Shown piece by piece: positions 28,414 through 39,490 of a DNA stretch of 39,490 bases. The notes under the pieces were generated by a model. It worked only from the letters and a program-made list of their open reading frames with translations. It made no database searches and was not told where the DNA came from. The stretch covers positions 16,179 through 55,668 of the forward strand of contig RXJP01000019.1 in the NCBI GenBank assembly GCA_003963315.1, written 5' to 3'. Numbering within the stretch: position 1 is the stretch's first letter; every line of letters begins with the position of its first letter. The position numbers and the translations under genes are program-made. Source of the stretch: Rhodocyclaceae bacterium (GTDB lineage Bacteria; Pseudomonadota; Gammaproteobacteria; Burkholderiales; Rhodocyclaceae).

Positions 28414-29172
28414 TCAGCCCCGGAAAAAAGTGTCGAAGCCGATTTTCAACATCAAGGCACTGGTAACCAGCAGGAAGACAACCCGGACAAACCCCGCCCC
28501 GTGCTTGAGGGCCAGCCGGCTGCCCAAGGTGGAGCCGGTGACATTGCAGACCGCCATGACCAAGGCCAATTGCCAGAGGATCTGTCCGTGGGGAACGAAG
28601 AAAGCCAGGGCCGCCACATTGGTAGCCACATTCACCACCTTGGCGCAGACCGAGGCCCGGAGAAAATCGAAACCGAAAAAACGGATAAAGGCGAAGATCA
28701 GGAAACTGCCGGTACCCGGCCCGAAGAATCCGTCATAGAAACCGATGATGGCCCCCACCAACAACGCAGGCCAAAGGGGATGGCGCGGCATGACCCCGTG
28801 CAACTTGCCGAAGTCGGGCTTGAACAGGGTATAGAGCAAGACCCCGAGCAGCAGGGCCAACACCAGGGGACGCAACACTTCCTTGTGTAGCCAGGCCACC
28901 GCCGCCGCACCCAGGAAGGCAAAGAGCAAGGCGGTAACCGTAGCCGGCAACACCACCTGCCGCCAGGGCACCGAAATGCGTCGACCGTAACGCCAGGCCG
29001 CATTGAGGGAGCCGAACACACTGGCGCCCTTGTTGGTGCCGAACAGCACGGCGGGGGTCTGCTCGGGCAAAGTCGCCAGCAGGGCCGGCACTTGGATCAT
29101 GCCGCCGCCACCGGCCACCGCATCCACGAAACCCGCCGTCAGTGCAGCCAGGGCCAGGAACAACAGGTCCAC
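28414..29172 (-). CDS. TauE/SafE-family (TSUP) membrane permease
   Basis: A 252-residue integral membrane protein of the sulfite/sulfoacetate exporter superfamily. Both internal repeats are visible: AGFVDAVAGGGGMIQVPALL near the N-terminus and IGFYDGFFGPGTGSFLIFAFIR in the second half. About seven or eight hydrophobic helices are present. It starts with GTG overlapping the mnmE TAG stop by one base, so it is coupled to mnmE although unrelated in function. The substrate is unknown (sulfite, sulfonates or other small anions). Confidence 0.9.
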   Translation of the reverse strand: MDLLFLALAALTAGFVDAVAGGGGMIQVPALLATLPEQTPAVLFGTNKGASVFGSLNAAWRYGRRISVPWRQVVLPATVTALLFAFLGAAAVAWLHKEVLRPLVLALLLGVLLYTLFKPDFGKLHGVMPRHPLWPALLVGAIIGFYDGFFGPGTGSFLIFAFIRFFGFDFLRASVCAKVVNVATNVAALAFFVPHGQILWQLALVMAVCNVTGSTLGSRLALKHGAGFVRVVFLLVTSALMLKIGFDTFFRG

Positions 29173-30521
29173 TATTTACCGATGCAGAAGCGGGAAAAGA
29201 TTTCCCCAAGCAGATCATCCGGGGTGAATTCGCCAGTGATGCGCGACAAGGCTTCCTGGCCCAGGCGCAATTCCTCGGCGCACAGCTCGATCTGTTGCAG
29301 GCGGGAAGCGGCCAAATCAAGGCGCTGACCGGCTTCCGCCAAGGCTTCCAAGTGTCGCTCCCGGGCCAGGATGACATCCTCGCCATGGCCCTGCCAGCCG
29401 GCTTTTTCCAGCAGCAAATCGTGCAGCAGATCAATGCCCAGCCCCAATTTGGCGGACAGGGCCAGATGGGTGCTGCCTCCCTCCTCCCAACGGCGGGGTG
29501 GCTGTTGGGCCAGATCGCACTTGTTATGGATCACTACCCGCCGGGTGCCGCTGGGTAGCCGCGTGGTCACCGCCCGGTCGACCGGGGTAACGCCGCTGCG
29601 GGCATCCACCAGTTGCAGCACCAGATCGGCCTTCTCGATTTCCTGCCAAGTGCGTTCGATACCGATCTTTTCCACAGGATCGTCGCTTTCCCGCAAGCCG
29701 GCGGTATCGATGATATGAAGGGGTATCCCTTCTATCTGGATGGTTTCCTTGAGGGCATCCCGGGTGGTGCCGGCGATATCGGTGACGATGGCTCGCTCCT
29801 CCCCCGCCAAGCGGTTGAGCAAGGACGACTTGCCCGCATTGGGCAGCCCTGCCAGCACCACATGGAGGCCGGTCCGGAGCAAACTCCCCTGCCGGGCGCG
29901 GCTACGCAATTCCGTCAGGGCGCACCGCAGGACTTCCAAACGTTGGGCGGCGTCGGTATCGCGGATGACGTCGATTTCCTCATCGGGGAAATCCAGGGTG
30001 GCCTCCACCAACATGCGCAGTTCGATGAGCTTATCCACAAGCTTATGCACAGACTGGGAAAAGTCGCCGGAAAGGGAACGCAGGGCGGAACGGGCGGCGG
30101 CAGCGGTGGATGCCTCGATCAGATCAGCCACCGCTTCTGCCTGGGCCAGATCGAGTTTGTCGTTGAGAAAGGCGCGGCGGGAAAACTCCCCCGGTTCCGC
30201 CAATCGGGCCCCCAGGTCCAGGCAACGGGCCAGCAGCATCTGCATCACCACCGGACCACCATGACCCTGGAGTTCCAGCACGTCTTCGCCGGTGAAAGAA
30301 TGGGGCGCGGGGAAATACAGCAGGATGCCCTGGTCGATGGCCTCGTTGCGCTCATCAAAAAAGGTCGCCAGGGTAGCCACACGGGGCTGGGGCAGGCGAC
30401 CGCAGAGCTGTTCGGCCAGGGGTAGCAGTTGCGGGCCGGAGACCCGCACAACGCCAATACCGCCACGACCAGGCGCCGTGGCGATAGCGGCGATCACCTC
30501 ATTAGGCAGCCTTCTTGCCAC
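29172..30521 (-). CDS. mnmE: tRNA modification GTPase MnmE
   Basis: GTPase partner of MnmG in wobble uridine modification. The 449-residue form starts at GTG 30521 and overlaps the end of yidC by 20 bp; a GTG at 30497 is the alternative start and would remove 8 residues. The N-terminal folate-binding domain ([17 protein letters not shown]), G1 loop [12 protein letters not shown] near 225-236, DIAGTTRD and DTAGLRE motifs, and the essential C-terminal CIGK are all present. The gene order yidC-mnmE is conserved. Confidence 0.96.
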   Translation of the reverse strand: MARRLPNEVIAAIATAPGRGGIGVVRVSGPQLLPLAEQLCGRLPQPRVATLATFFDERNEAIDQGILLYFPAPHSFTGEDVLELQGHGGPVVMQMLLARCLDLGARLAEPGEFSRRAFLNDKLDLAQAEAVADLIEASTAAAARSALRSLSGDFSQSVHKLVDKLIELRMLVEATLDFPDEEIDVIRDTDAAQRLEVLRCALTELRSRARQGSLLRTGLHVVLAGLPNAGKSSLLNRLAGEERAIVTDIAGTTRDALKETIQIEGIPLHIIDTAGLRESDDPVEKIGIERTWQEIEKADLVLQLVDARSGVTPVDRAVTTRLPSGTRRVVIHNKCDLAQQPPRRWEEGGSTHLALSAKLGLGIDLLHDLLLEKAGWQGHGEDVILARERHLEALAEAGQRLDLAASRLQQIELCAEELRLGQEALSRITGEFTPDDLLGEIFSRFCIGK

Positions 30522-32103
30522 CTTCGATCATGCGGTTGATCTGCCATTGCTGGGCAATGGACAGGGTGTTGTTCACACACCAATAGAGCACCAGACCAGC
30601 GGGGAAGAACAGGAACATGCCGGTAAAGACCACAGGCATGAACAGCATCACCTTGGCCTGTACTGGGTCGGCAGGAGCAGGATTGAGCTTGGTCTGCAAC
30701 AACATGGTGGCGCCCATGATCAAGGGCAGCACGTAATAGGGATCCTTGGAGGACAGATCGGCGATCCACAGAATCCAGGGCGCGTTACGCATTTCCACAG
30801 CACCCAGCAGGGCCCAGTAAAGGGCGATGAAAACCGGAATCTGGATCAGGATGGGCAGACAGCCGCCCAAGGGATTGATCTTCTCCTTCTTGTACATCTC
30901 CATCATTTCCTGGTTCAGCCGGGCGCGATCGTCGGCGTAAAGCTCCTTCAGCTTTTGCAGCTTGGGCGCCACCAGTTTCATCTTGGCCATGGATTTGTAA
31001 CTGGCCGCGGAGAGGGGGAAGAAGATGGCTTTGACACCCACCGTCAGCAGAATGATGGCCCAACCCCAGTTGCCGGTGAGCTTGTGCAGCACTTCCAGTA
31101 CCCAGAACAAGGGCGCGGCAATCAGAGTCAGCCAGCCATAGTCCACCACCAGTTCCAGACCGGGTGCGATCTGCTTGATCTTGTCCTGCTCCTGGGGGCC
31201 GGCATACAAAGGCACGCTGACCTGACCGTCCACCACCGGCACAATCACGCCAGCAGCATACATATCCCCCACCTTGCGGGCATAGAACTCCCGTTCAACA
31301 CCAGTCTTGGGAATCCAGGCGGAGAAGAAATAGTGCTGCACCATGGCCACCCAACCGTTGTCGGCCTTGGCAGCATGCTTGGCTTTGTCCTTGGCGATAT
31401 CGTCAAAGGATGTTTTTTGGAACTTATCCTGCTCGGTATAAAAGGCCGGGCCAGTATAGGTGCTGGCGCCCATATAACCGCTCTTTTCCACCACGCCGTC
31501 CCGGGCGATCTGGAAATAGGCATTGCTTGCCTTGGCGCCGGTGAAGGACACATCCACCAGATAGCTGCCGCGATGGAAGGTATAGGTCTTGGTCACCTTG
31601 TCGCCGTTAGTCGCATTGGCGACAAGTTTCACTTGCAGACTGTCCTGGCCGTCTTTCAGCTCCGTATCACCGGGCAGGATCTGCCACAGGGTTTTATGGT
31701 TGGGTTGGCCGTCGCCGGTCAGGCCGGATTGGCCCAGATAAACATGGTGCTCACCGGAATCGAACAGAACGAAGTTCTTTTCCTTGTCGTCATTGGCCAG
31801 ATGCTTTTCCAGCTCAAGACGCACCAGATCACCCCCTTGGGCGGAAATCTCGGCCTTGATCAAATCGGTCTTGACCATCACCTTGGGCGCCGCCTGGGCC
31901 ATCTCACCAGCAGTGATAGGAGGTACGGAAGCGCTACCGGCACCGCTGGTCGGTGTGGGCACCGCACTATTGGCGGTAGCGGAAGGTACGGCCTGGGTGG
32001 CTGCCACCGGGGGCTTGGGCTGATTGTGCTTCTGCCAGGCATCCCACAACATGATGAGGGAAAAGCCAAATACGAACAGCAAAATCAAACGACGGTTGTC
32101 CAT
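30502..32103 (-). CDS. yidC: Membrane protein insertase YidC
   Basis: Inserts membrane proteins, including Fo subunit c, alone or with SecYEG. The 533-residue gram-negative form has an N-terminal anchor ([20 protein letters not shown]), a Pro/Ala/Thr linker, a large periplasmic domain (about 55-340) and the conserved core with [47 protein letters not shown] and [18 protein letters not shown]. The tail is short and basic (MIEGGKKAA). Confidence 0.97.
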   Translation of the reverse strand: MDNRRLILLFVFGFSLIMLWDAWQKHNQPKPPVAATQAVPSATANSAVPTPTSGAGSASVPPITAGEMAQAAPKVMVKTDLIKAEISAQGGDLVRLELEKHLANDDKEKNFVLFDSGEHHVYLGQSGLTGDGQPNHKTLWQILPGDTELKDGQDSLQVKLVANATNGDKVTKTYTFHRGSYLVDVSFTGAKASNAYFQIARDGVVEKSGYMGASTYTGPAFYTEQDKFQKTSFDDIAKDKAKHAAKADNGWVAMVQHYFFSAWIPKTGVEREFYARKVGDMYAAGVIVPVVDGQVSVPLYAGPQEQDKIKQIAPGLELVVDYGWLTLIAAPLFWVLEVLHKLTGNWGWAIILLTVGVKAIFFPLSAASYKSMAKMKLVAPKLQKLKELYADDRARLNQEMMEMYKKEKINPLGGCLPILIQIPVFIALYWALLGAVEMRNAPWILWIADLSSKDPYYVLPLIMGATMLLQTKLNPAPADPVQAKVMLFMPVVFTGMFLFFPAGLVLYWCVNNTLSIAQQWQINRMIEGGKKAA

Positions 32104-32136
32104 GGAATCGCCTATGACAATTGGGGCTGAATGAAT

Positions 32137-32358
32137 TCAGGGAACGGGGTCGAAGCCCCCGCTGTGCCAAGGATTGCAGCGGCCTATCCGTCTGACGGAA
32201 AGGTACAAACCCTTGACCAGGCCATGCTTTTGCAAAGCCTCGAGAGTGTACTCGGAACAGGAAGGATAAAACCGGCAACTGCGGCCGAGAAAGGGGCTGA
32301 TGGCCAGCTTGTAAAAGCGGATCAACCAGAGCAGAGGCAGGACCAGGGGATTTTTCAA
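32137..32358 (-). CDS. yidD: Membrane protein insertion efficiency factor YidD
   Basis: A small membrane-associated protein (73 residues) that aids YidC-dependent insertion. The core [35 protein letters not shown] with its conserved cysteines and the end [13 protein letters not shown] are diagnostic. TTG at 32358 is chosen as start because it follows the rnpA stop by one base with AAGGCGG about 8 nt upstream, and it gives the usual length and N-terminus; ATG codons further upstream would lie inside rnpA. Confidence 0.92.
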   Translation of the reverse strand: MKNPLVLPLLWLIRFYKLAISPFLGRSCRFYPSCSEYTLEALQKHGLVKGLYLSVRRIGRCNPWHSGGFDPVP

Positions 32359-32359
32359 A

Positions 32360-32803
32360 TCAGTCCGCCTTGAGGGGAGCATCAGCGCGTACAGCATGTG
32401 CGGCCACACCGGGCAAGGACAACAACAAGGCATCGATCTCCTCCGCCAATTGTTGCCGGAACACCTTGTCAGCGGGATGGACCAGCCCAGGCTCGCCAGG
32501 GATAAGCGCCGGCTTGCGCGCCAGTTTCAACACCAGATCCATGGGCGGAAGCATGACCAGCCGATGCCGGAATGCTTCCCGGGCAATGCGCTTCATCAGA
32601 TTGCGCATCACCGCCCTGCGGGCCAGTCGTTTGGGGATGACCAAACCGAGGCGCGAGGTTTGAAGCTCTTGCCCCGGCATCGAGGAACGCCAATGAAGAT
32701 CGAAAAGCCGGCTTCTCAGTACTCGCCGGTTTTTGAAAACCGCTGAAAACTCAGAAGCTTGGTGCAGCCTTTGACCGGGACGGAAACGGGTGTTTTCCGC
32801 CAC
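32360..32803 (-). CDS. rnpA: Ribonuclease P protein component
   Basis: Protein subunit of RNase P, which trims tRNA 5' leaders. The core contains [19 protein letters not shown], the Arg-rich RNA-binding stretch [18 protein letters not shown], and [18 protein letters not shown] at 32803 ([13 protein letters not shown]) is the best start, 20 nt after rpmH; an open frame continues upstream but only as the antisense-like shifted reading of rpmH. At 147 residues it is longer than the E. coli protein (119), with an extended C-terminus ([18 protein letters not shown]). Confidence 0.9.
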   Translation of the reverse strand: MAENTRFRPGQRLHQASEFSAVFKNRRVLRSRLFDLHWRSSMPGQELQTSRLGLVIPKRLARRAVMRNLMKRIAREAFRHRLVMLPPMDLVLKLARKPALIPGEPGLVHPADKVFRQQLAEEIDALLLSLPGVAAHAVRADAPLKAD

Positions 32804-32823
32804 GCGGGCTTTGCAACTTTGCC

Positions 32824-32958
32824 TTAGACAGCCAGGCGATGACGGCCCTTGGCACGGCGGGCAGCCAGGACAGCACGGCCGCCGCGGGTGCGGGAACGGA
32901 CGAGGAAGCCATGGGTGCGTTTGCGACGAACGACGGAAGGTTGGTAAGTACGTTTCAT
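32824..32958 (-). CDS. rpmH: 50S ribosomal protein L34
   Basis: The 44-residue product starts [20 protein letters not shown] and ends [11 protein letters not shown], the near-invariant L34 sequence. It is the first gene of the rpmH-rnpA-yidD-yidC-mnmE cluster and diverges from dnaA across oriC, the standard arrangement in many bacteria. Confidence 0.98.
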   Translation of the reverse strand: MKRTYQPSVVRRKRTHGFLVRSRTRGGRAVLAARRAKGRHRLAV

Positions 32959-32990
32959 GGAGGAATCCCCCGGCAAAAGTGAAACGCGCG

Positions 32991-33019
32991 ATTAGATATT
33001 TTTCAAGCGTCACTGTCAA
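32991..33019 (-). promoter_or_regulatory. Promoter of the rpmH cluster
   Basis: On the minus strand TTGACA (33019-33014), a 17-bp spacer and TCTAAT (32996-32991): a perfect -35 with a good -10. The start would lie about 25 bp before the rpmH ATG. Confidence 0.8.
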
Positions 33020-33543
33020 CAATTTCAAGCAAATAGCGTCTACTTTATTCTGCTAACGGGTTGACCCGAAAGGGGAAGGTGGTGCGCAAGAAGGTGTTAT
33101 TGAATTAGTAGACTTATAAAGTCTCTGTTAACAACTAGTGGCGACGGTTTTCTGTGGATAAACCGAAAACGTCATTTCTTTCATTGTCTTGAGCCAAGGA
33201 TAAAGTGGCTGATAAGCCGTTGGCAGAGCTGTGGGCAATTGTGGAGCGATTTGCCAAAAACAGAGAACCCATGACTTATCCACAAACCATCCCAAGCTTC
33301 TACCGGACTTATACAGAACGCTGAAAAGTTTTCTGGGAGAGACATTTTTGTCAGGGCGTTTTCCTTGATGGAAGCGATCATGTCTTGTGGATAACTTTTC
33401 GTTAACCCGATAAAATGGGCTCCCTACAAGAGGGGCAAAACCACAGGAAGTTCCGCACAGTAGAAGGAAATACAAGCGGAATCGGGCCTGACCCGGTGAT
33501 AACCTCAAGCCCTTTCCACGATTTTTCAGGAAACCTGCAATAG
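33020..33543. other. oriC: Probable chromosomal origin oriC (rpmH-dnaA intergenic)
   Basis: This gene-free 524-bp region has three perfect DnaA boxes TTATCCACA: 33153-33161 (minus), 33276-33284 (plus) and 33386-33394 (minus). Near-matches lie at 33230-33238 (minus, TTGCCCACA) and 33309-33317 (plus, TTATACAGA). An AT-rich stretch at 33097-33136 contains the inverted repeat AGACTT-ATA-AAGTCT (33110-33124) preceded by TTAGTAG, which could belong to the unwinding element. The box at 33386 overlaps a possible dnaA promoter (TTGTGG, 18 bp, GATAAA at 33409), which would allow DnaA autoregulation. Confidence 0.85.
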
Positions 33544-34953
33544 ATGAGCGATTTCTGGTCCGCCTGCCTGAGCCAGTTTGAACAGGAACTTTCGTCCCAA
33601 CAGTTCAATACCTGGATCAAGGCCTTGCGCTTGGAGGACAAGGGTGACCATCCGCGCCGTCTGCGCTTGCTGGCGCCCAATCGTTTCGTCCTGCAATGGG
33701 TGAGGGAACGCTACTTCGGCCAGATCGAAGCCTTCAGCAAACAGTTCTATGGTGAGCCGGTGGATCTTTCCCTGGGGCTGTGTGACGGTACGCCGGTGGA
33801 TAAAGCCGCCGGCGAGACCATCCTCGAGGATGTCGCTATTTCCCCCGAAATTGTTGGCAACAGCATCGACAACCCGCTCTCCGGTGCCCTGGATGCCTTG
33901 CTGGCGTCCTCCATGCCCAGCCCCAATTACGACAAGACCCGCCTCAATCCCACTTTCACCTTCGATACCCTGGTCACTGGCCGCGCCAATGATCTGGCCC
34001 GGGCAGCAGCCCAGCAGGTGGCCCTCAATCCCGGCGTTTCCTACAACCCCTTGTTTGTGTACGGCGGCGTTGGCCTGGGTAAGACCCACTTGATCCACGC
34101 CATCGGCAATTCGGTGTTGGCGGCCAATCCCAATGCCCAGGTGCGCTACCTCCACGCCGAGGACTTCGTTTCCGATGTGGTGAAGGCCTATCAGAACAAG
34201 GCCTTCGACGCCTTCAAGCGTTACTACCGCAGCCTGGATTTGCTGCTGATCGACGACATCCAGTTCTTCAGCGGCAAGAACAGCACCCAGGAGCAGTTCT
34301 TCTACGCCTTCAATGCCCTGGTGGAAGCCAAGAAGCAGATCATCATTACCTGCGACACCTATCCCAAGGATATCCAGGGCCTGGAAAACCGTCTGATCTC
34401 CCGCTTCGACTGGGGCCTCACGGTACAGATCGAACCGCCGGAACTGGAAATGCGCGTCGCCATCGTCAAGAAAAAAGCCGAGGCTTCCCGCATCGATGTT
34501 TCCGACGACGTGGCCTTCCTCATCGCCAAGAACCTGCGCTCCAATGTGCGCGAACTGGAAGGCGCCCTCAACCGCGTGTTGGCCTTCGCCCGCTTCCATG
34601 GCAAGGACATCAATATCGACGTGGCCAAGGAAGCCCTCAAGGATGTGATCGGCGCCACCAACCGCCAGATCACCCTGGAGCTGATCCAGAAAACCGTATC
34701 CGATTTCTACAAGATCAAAGTGGCCGAGATGTATTCCCCCAAGCGCACCCGGGCCATCGCCCGGCCGCGCCAGGTGGCCATGTGGCTCTGCCGCGAACTC
34801 ACCGCCCACAGCCTGCCCGAGATCGGCGATGCCTTCGGCGGCCGCGACCACACCACCGTGCTCCACGCCTGCCGCACCATCGTCGACTACCGGGTGCGGG
34901 ATGCCCAGCTCAACAATGATCTGCACGTGCTGTTGCAGACCATCAAGGGCTGA
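33544..34953 (+). CDS. dnaA: Chromosomal replication initiator DnaA
   Basis: Binds DnaA boxes and melts oriC. The 469-residue protein has domain I ([25 protein letters not shown]), a variable linker, the AAA+ domain with P-loop GGVGLGKT at 174-181 and [10 protein letters not shown] near 232-241, and domain IV ending with the box-recognition signature [14 protein letters not shown] (about 432-445). The ribosome site before the ATG is weak, and a CAGG/CCTG mini-hairpin lies there. dnaN follows after 129 bp. Confidence 0.98.
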   Translation: MSDFWSACLSQFEQELSSQQFNTWIKALRLEDKGDHPRRLRLLAPNRFVLQWVRERYFGQIEAFSKQFYGEPVDLSLGLCDGTPVDKAAGETILEDVAISPEIVGNSIDNPLSGALDALLASSMPSPNYDKTRLNPTFTFDTLVTGRANDLARAAAQQVALNPGVSYNPLFVYGGVGLGKTHLIHAIGNSVLAANPNAQVRYLHAEDFVSDVVKAYQNKAFDAFKRYYRSLDLLLIDDIQFFSGKNSTQEQFFYAFNALVEAKKQIIITCDTYPKDIQGLENRLISRFDWGLTVQIEPPELEMRVAIVKKKAEASRIDVSDDVAFLIAKNLRSNVRELEGALNRVLAFARFHGKDINIDVAKEALKDVIGATNRQITLELIQKTVSDFYKIKVAEMYSPKRTRAIARPRQVAMWLCRELTAHSLPEIGDAFGGRDHTTVLHACRTIVDYRVRDAQLNNDLHVLLQTIKG

Positions 34954-34973
34954 GCCATGGAAAGAACCATGGC
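34954..34973 (+). other. Hairpin between dnaA and dnaN
   Basis: GCCATGG, six bases, CCATGGC: a perfect 7-bp stem starting just after the dnaA stop. There is no T-tract, so it is more likely an mRNA 3' structure than a terminator. The rest of the 129-bp gap holds a CGAATCACG direct repeat and the dnaN ribosome site AAGGAG. Confidence 0.45.
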
Positions 34974-35082
34974 CCCTGCTGCCTTACCGAATCACGCGAA
35001 TCACGTTTTTGGCATCACCGAGTTTTCAAACTAACCCACAAGAACTGGCCGTCACCATCAGTTAATAAAGGAGATACACACG

Positions 35083-36186
35083 ATGCTTCTATTCAAAGGA
35101 CCCCGCGACCAGATCCTGGCCCCGCTGCAATCGGTTTGCGGCATCGTCGAGAAGCGTCATACCCTACCCATCCTCTCCAATGTGCTGATGGAAAAGGACG
35201 GCGAGCGTCTCACTCTGCTCGCCACCGACATTGAAATCCAGATCAAGACCGGCACCCAGGCCGTGGGCCCGGAAAAAGTGGCCCTCACCGTGGCTGCCCG
35301 CAAATTGCAGGACATCCTGCGCTCCCTGCCCGAATCCGCCGAAGTTAGCCTCGATTTCGAAGACCGCCGCCTCCAGCTCAAGGCCGGCAAGAGCCGCTTC
35401 AACCTGCAAACCCTGCCCGCCGAGGATTTCCCCCGCATGGCCGGCGCCGATGGTCAGCAAACCAAGCTGACCCTGTCGCAAAAGCAGTTCAAGCGCCTCC
35501 TTGCCCTGGTGCAATACGCCATGGCCCAGCAGGACATCCGCTACTACCTCAACGGCCTGCTGCTGGTGGTGAACGGCAATGAAATGCGTGTCGTCGCCAC
35601 CGACGGCCACCGCCTCGCCTTCGCCAGCGAAGCCCTGCCCGACCACCACGAGCGCATGGAAGTCATCCTGCCGCGCAAGACCGTGCTCGAACTCTCCCGC
35701 CAACTGGCCGACAACGACGAACCCCTGGACATCGTCATCGCCCCCACCCAGGTGCAGTTCCGCTTCGGCGACATCGAATTCGTTTCCAAGCTGATCGACG
35801 GCAAGTTCCCCGACTACGAGCGCGTCATCCCCCAGAACCACAACAAGATCCTGCGCATCCCCGGCAGTGTGCTGCACCAGTCCCTGCAACGGGCCGCCAT
35901 TCTCACCAACGAGAAATTCCGCGGCGTGCGCCTGGTGCTTTCCAACGGTAGCCTGAAAATCATTTCCAGCAACGCCGAGCAGGAAGACGCCCAGGAAGAA
36001 ATCGAAGTGGAATACTCCGGCGATACCCTGGACGTGGGTTTCAACGTCACCTATCTGCTCGACGTGCTCAACAACGTCAGCACCGACATCATCGAAACCC
36101 GCCTGGCCGACGCCAATTCCAGCGCCCTGTTCACCCTGCCCGACAACGAGCGCTTCAAATATGTCGTGATGCCCATGCGCATCTGA
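35083..36186 (+). CDS. dnaN: DNA polymerase III beta sliding clamp
   Basis: Ring-shaped processivity clamp. The 367-residue length and three-fold domain layout match bacterial DnaN. Recognisable segments are VCGIVEKRHTLPILSNVLM, DIRYYLNGLLLVV, RVVATDGHRLAFA and the C-terminal FTLPDNERFKYVVMPMRI, where the hydrophobic client-binding pocket ends. AAGGAG lies about 10 nt before the ATG. Its place between dnaA and gyrB is the common order. Confidence 0.98.
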   Translation: MLLFKGPRDQILAPLQSVCGIVEKRHTLPILSNVLMEKDGERLTLLATDIEIQIKTGTQAVGPEKVALTVAARKLQDILRSLPESAEVSLDFEDRRLQLKAGKSRFNLQTLPAEDFPRMAGADGQQTKLTLSQKQFKRLLALVQYAMAQQDIRYYLNGLLLVVNGNEMRVVATDGHRLAFASEALPDHHERMEVILPRKTVLELSRQLADNDEPLDIVIAPTQVQFRFGDIEFVSKLIDGKFPDYERVIPQNHNKILRIPGSVLHQSLQRAAILTNEKFRGVRLVLSNGSLKIISSNAEQEDAQEEIEVEYSGDTLDVGFNVTYLLDVLNNVSTDIIETRLADANSSALFTLPDNERFKYVVMPMRI

Positions 36187-36208
36187 AAATTTGTCGCCCC
36201 CGTCCTTC

Positions 36209-36287
36209 GGCAGACTCGGGATTTCCCGGATCTGCCCGAGCGGGGGCTCATGGCAGAAACGCCATGGATTCCCGCTTGTGCGGGAAT
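36209..36287. repeat. Cluster of inverted repeats with a dRS3-like unit (dnaN-gyrB)
   Basis: Three inverted repeats lie in this gap: GGCAGA/TCTGCC enclosing CGGG-ATTT-CCCG (36209-36236); CATGGC-AGAAAC-GCCATG (36249-36266); and ATTCCC-N8-GGGAAT (36268-36287). The last fits exactly the dRS3 pattern known from Neisseria, and resembles repeats dispersed in other betaproteobacteria. The first may help end dnaN transcripts. Confidence 0.6.
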
Positions 36288-36333
36288 GACGTCAATAACG
36301 ATTCAGATTTTTGCTTCATCTCCCACCGCGTAA

Positions 36334-38836
<2,503 letters not shown>

Positions 38837-38899
38837 CTCACTGAAGTTGAGATATTTCCCAAAAGTCGAGATTTTGTGAGAACGAAATAACGTTAGCAT

Positions 38900-38935
38900 A
38901 AAAAGGGCCGTTCGATATCGAGCAGCCCTTTTTCA
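38900..38935. terminator. gyrB terminator
   Basis: AAAAAGGGC (38900-38908) pairs with GCCCTTTTT (38925-38933) around an inner TCGATATCGA palindrome, ending in TTTTTC. It is strong in the + direction and could also work on the minus strand. A looser pair, GTTCTCAC (38834-38841) with GTGAGAAC (38876-38883), lies just before it. Confidence 0.85.
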
Positions 38936-39323
38936 TTTAATGTTGTTGGCAGCTAATCGGTAACCTGCCGTTGGGCCGAATCACACTACTCGGCCAGAGC
39001 CGACTTCGGGACCTTGACCAGAATCGGTCAGCAATGGCACAAATACTAACCATTCAACTACTGAGCGTCATCAATGGCTGCTTTTGTGCCTGAACCATAT
39101 CCTTGCCGCTCGGAGCGCATATGCTTTATCTTGGGCGCGGAATAAATATGCTTTGCCTCGGAAGCCTGCGCTTAGCTAAGCAGCGCCATCCAACAAAAGT
39201 ACTAATGCTTGCGTTGGTTCCAGTTGGCAGTTGATGTTTTGCCCACGATAAGCAGTCAACCTAGTTCCAATGATACTTGAGCTGATACACATGCTGCCCA
39301 TGCGATCTTATTTGGAGGTCACC
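38936..39323. other. Gene-free stretch after gyrB, base composition shifted
   Basis: No convincing gene is seen in these 388 bp on either strand. The stretch is visibly less GC-rich than the genes before it. It contains a 12-bp palindrome GCTTAGCTAAGC (39170-39181), two similar ATATGCTTT copies (near 39119 and 39147) and, at its right end, GGAGGT (39314-39319), the ribosome site of the next gene. It may be decayed or acquired DNA. Confidence 0.5.
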
Positions 39324-39490
39324 ATGAACATCGAAATCGAGGCGAGCGAAGCTGCAACTAGGTTTCTCGAGTTGCTGCGTAGCGTGCAGGCTGGACGCCG
39401 TTATACGATCACATCACAAGGCGAGGCACTGGCCGACCTCGTACTATCAGAGAAGGCCCGCAAATCTAACACCGTTGCCGCTGTAGAGGA
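39324..39490 (+). CDS. Phd/YefM-type antitoxin, partial (runs off window)
   Basis: The first 55 codons of a gene starting MNIEIEASEAATRFLELLRSVQAG and continuing RRYTITSQGEALADLVLSEK. This is the N-terminal Phd fold: a strand, a helix with SEAATRFLELL, and the TITSQGEALADLV strand pair, typical of type II antitoxins that bind DNA and a PIN or Doc-type toxin. GGAGGT lies 4 nt before the ATG. The toxin gene, if present, lies beyond the window. Codon use and base content differ from the core genes. Confidence 0.75.
   Translation, partial: MNIEIEASEAATRFLELLRSVQAGRRYTITSQGEALADLVLSEKARKSNTVAAVE

Noticed and set aside
32360-33028. A 222-codon version of rnpA starting upstream of rpmH
   Set aside because: The extra N-terminus reads rpmH out of frame and is Pro/Arg-rich nonsense; the start at 32803 restores a normal RnpA.
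33526-34926. A 466-codon open frame antisense to dnaA
   Set aside because: Same composition artefact; dnaA is unmistakable on the + strand.

Overview
The window is a chromosomal origin region from a GC-rich betaproteobacterium. A Rhodocyclales-type genome (Azospira/Dechlorosoma-like) is my best guess, inferred from gene order and protein style rather than a search. The core markers are dnaA-dnaN-gyrB running right on the + strand, and rpmH-rnpA-yidD-yidC-mnmE, mnmG-rsmG-parA-parB and atpIBEFHAGDC running left on the - strand. A box-rich intergenic region between rpmH and dnaA is the probable oriC, and two parS sites lie upstream of mnmG.

Region by region: 1-5830 is a TetR-controlled tripartite RND efflux operon on the - strand (regulator, periplasmic adaptor, inner-membrane pump, and an outer-membrane lipoprotein cut by the window edge). 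A 112-bp element with inverted termini sits in frame inside the signal-peptide region of the outer-membrane gene. 5867-13031 is the complete atp operon with its promoter, its terminator and a striking G-rich/C-rich inverted repeat between atpD and atpC. 13067-20427 is a + strand accessory block: a cysteine-free ArsR regulator, then seven tightly packed genes (lplT, aas, a YebB-like permuted papain-fold hydrolase, a small membrane protein, an Lgt-like protein, a second small membrane protein and a radical SAM protein resembling the MJ0619/tetraether-synthase family). 20464-22266 holds a secreted CigR/RcnB-like protein and pobA. Blocks 13067-22266 together separate parB from atpI, which are often close neighbours in betaproteobacteria.

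22327-26687 is parB-parA-rsmG-mnmG with the parS pair. 26693-29172 is an ECF sigma/anti-sigma/lipoprotein operon and a TauE-type permease inserted between mnmG and mnmE. 29172-33019 is mnmE-yidC-yidD-rnpA-rpmH. 33020-38935 is oriC and dnaA-dnaN-gyrB with a good terminator. After it the sequence becomes less GC-rich and a Phd/YefM-type antitoxin gene begins and runs off the window, which suggests the edge of an accessory segment.

The most interesting system is the 13575-20427 operon. LplT and Aas are the known lysophospholipid uptake and re-acylation pair. The same transcription unit adds an Lgt-like enzyme whose position equivalent to the E. coli catalytic His103 appears to be Val, a lipid-hydrolase-like YebB homologue, two small membrane proteins and a cysteine-rich radical SAM enzyme from a family that includes enzymes joining lipid chains. 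I infer an undescribed membrane-lipid remodelling pathway; the chemistry is not shown by sequence alone.
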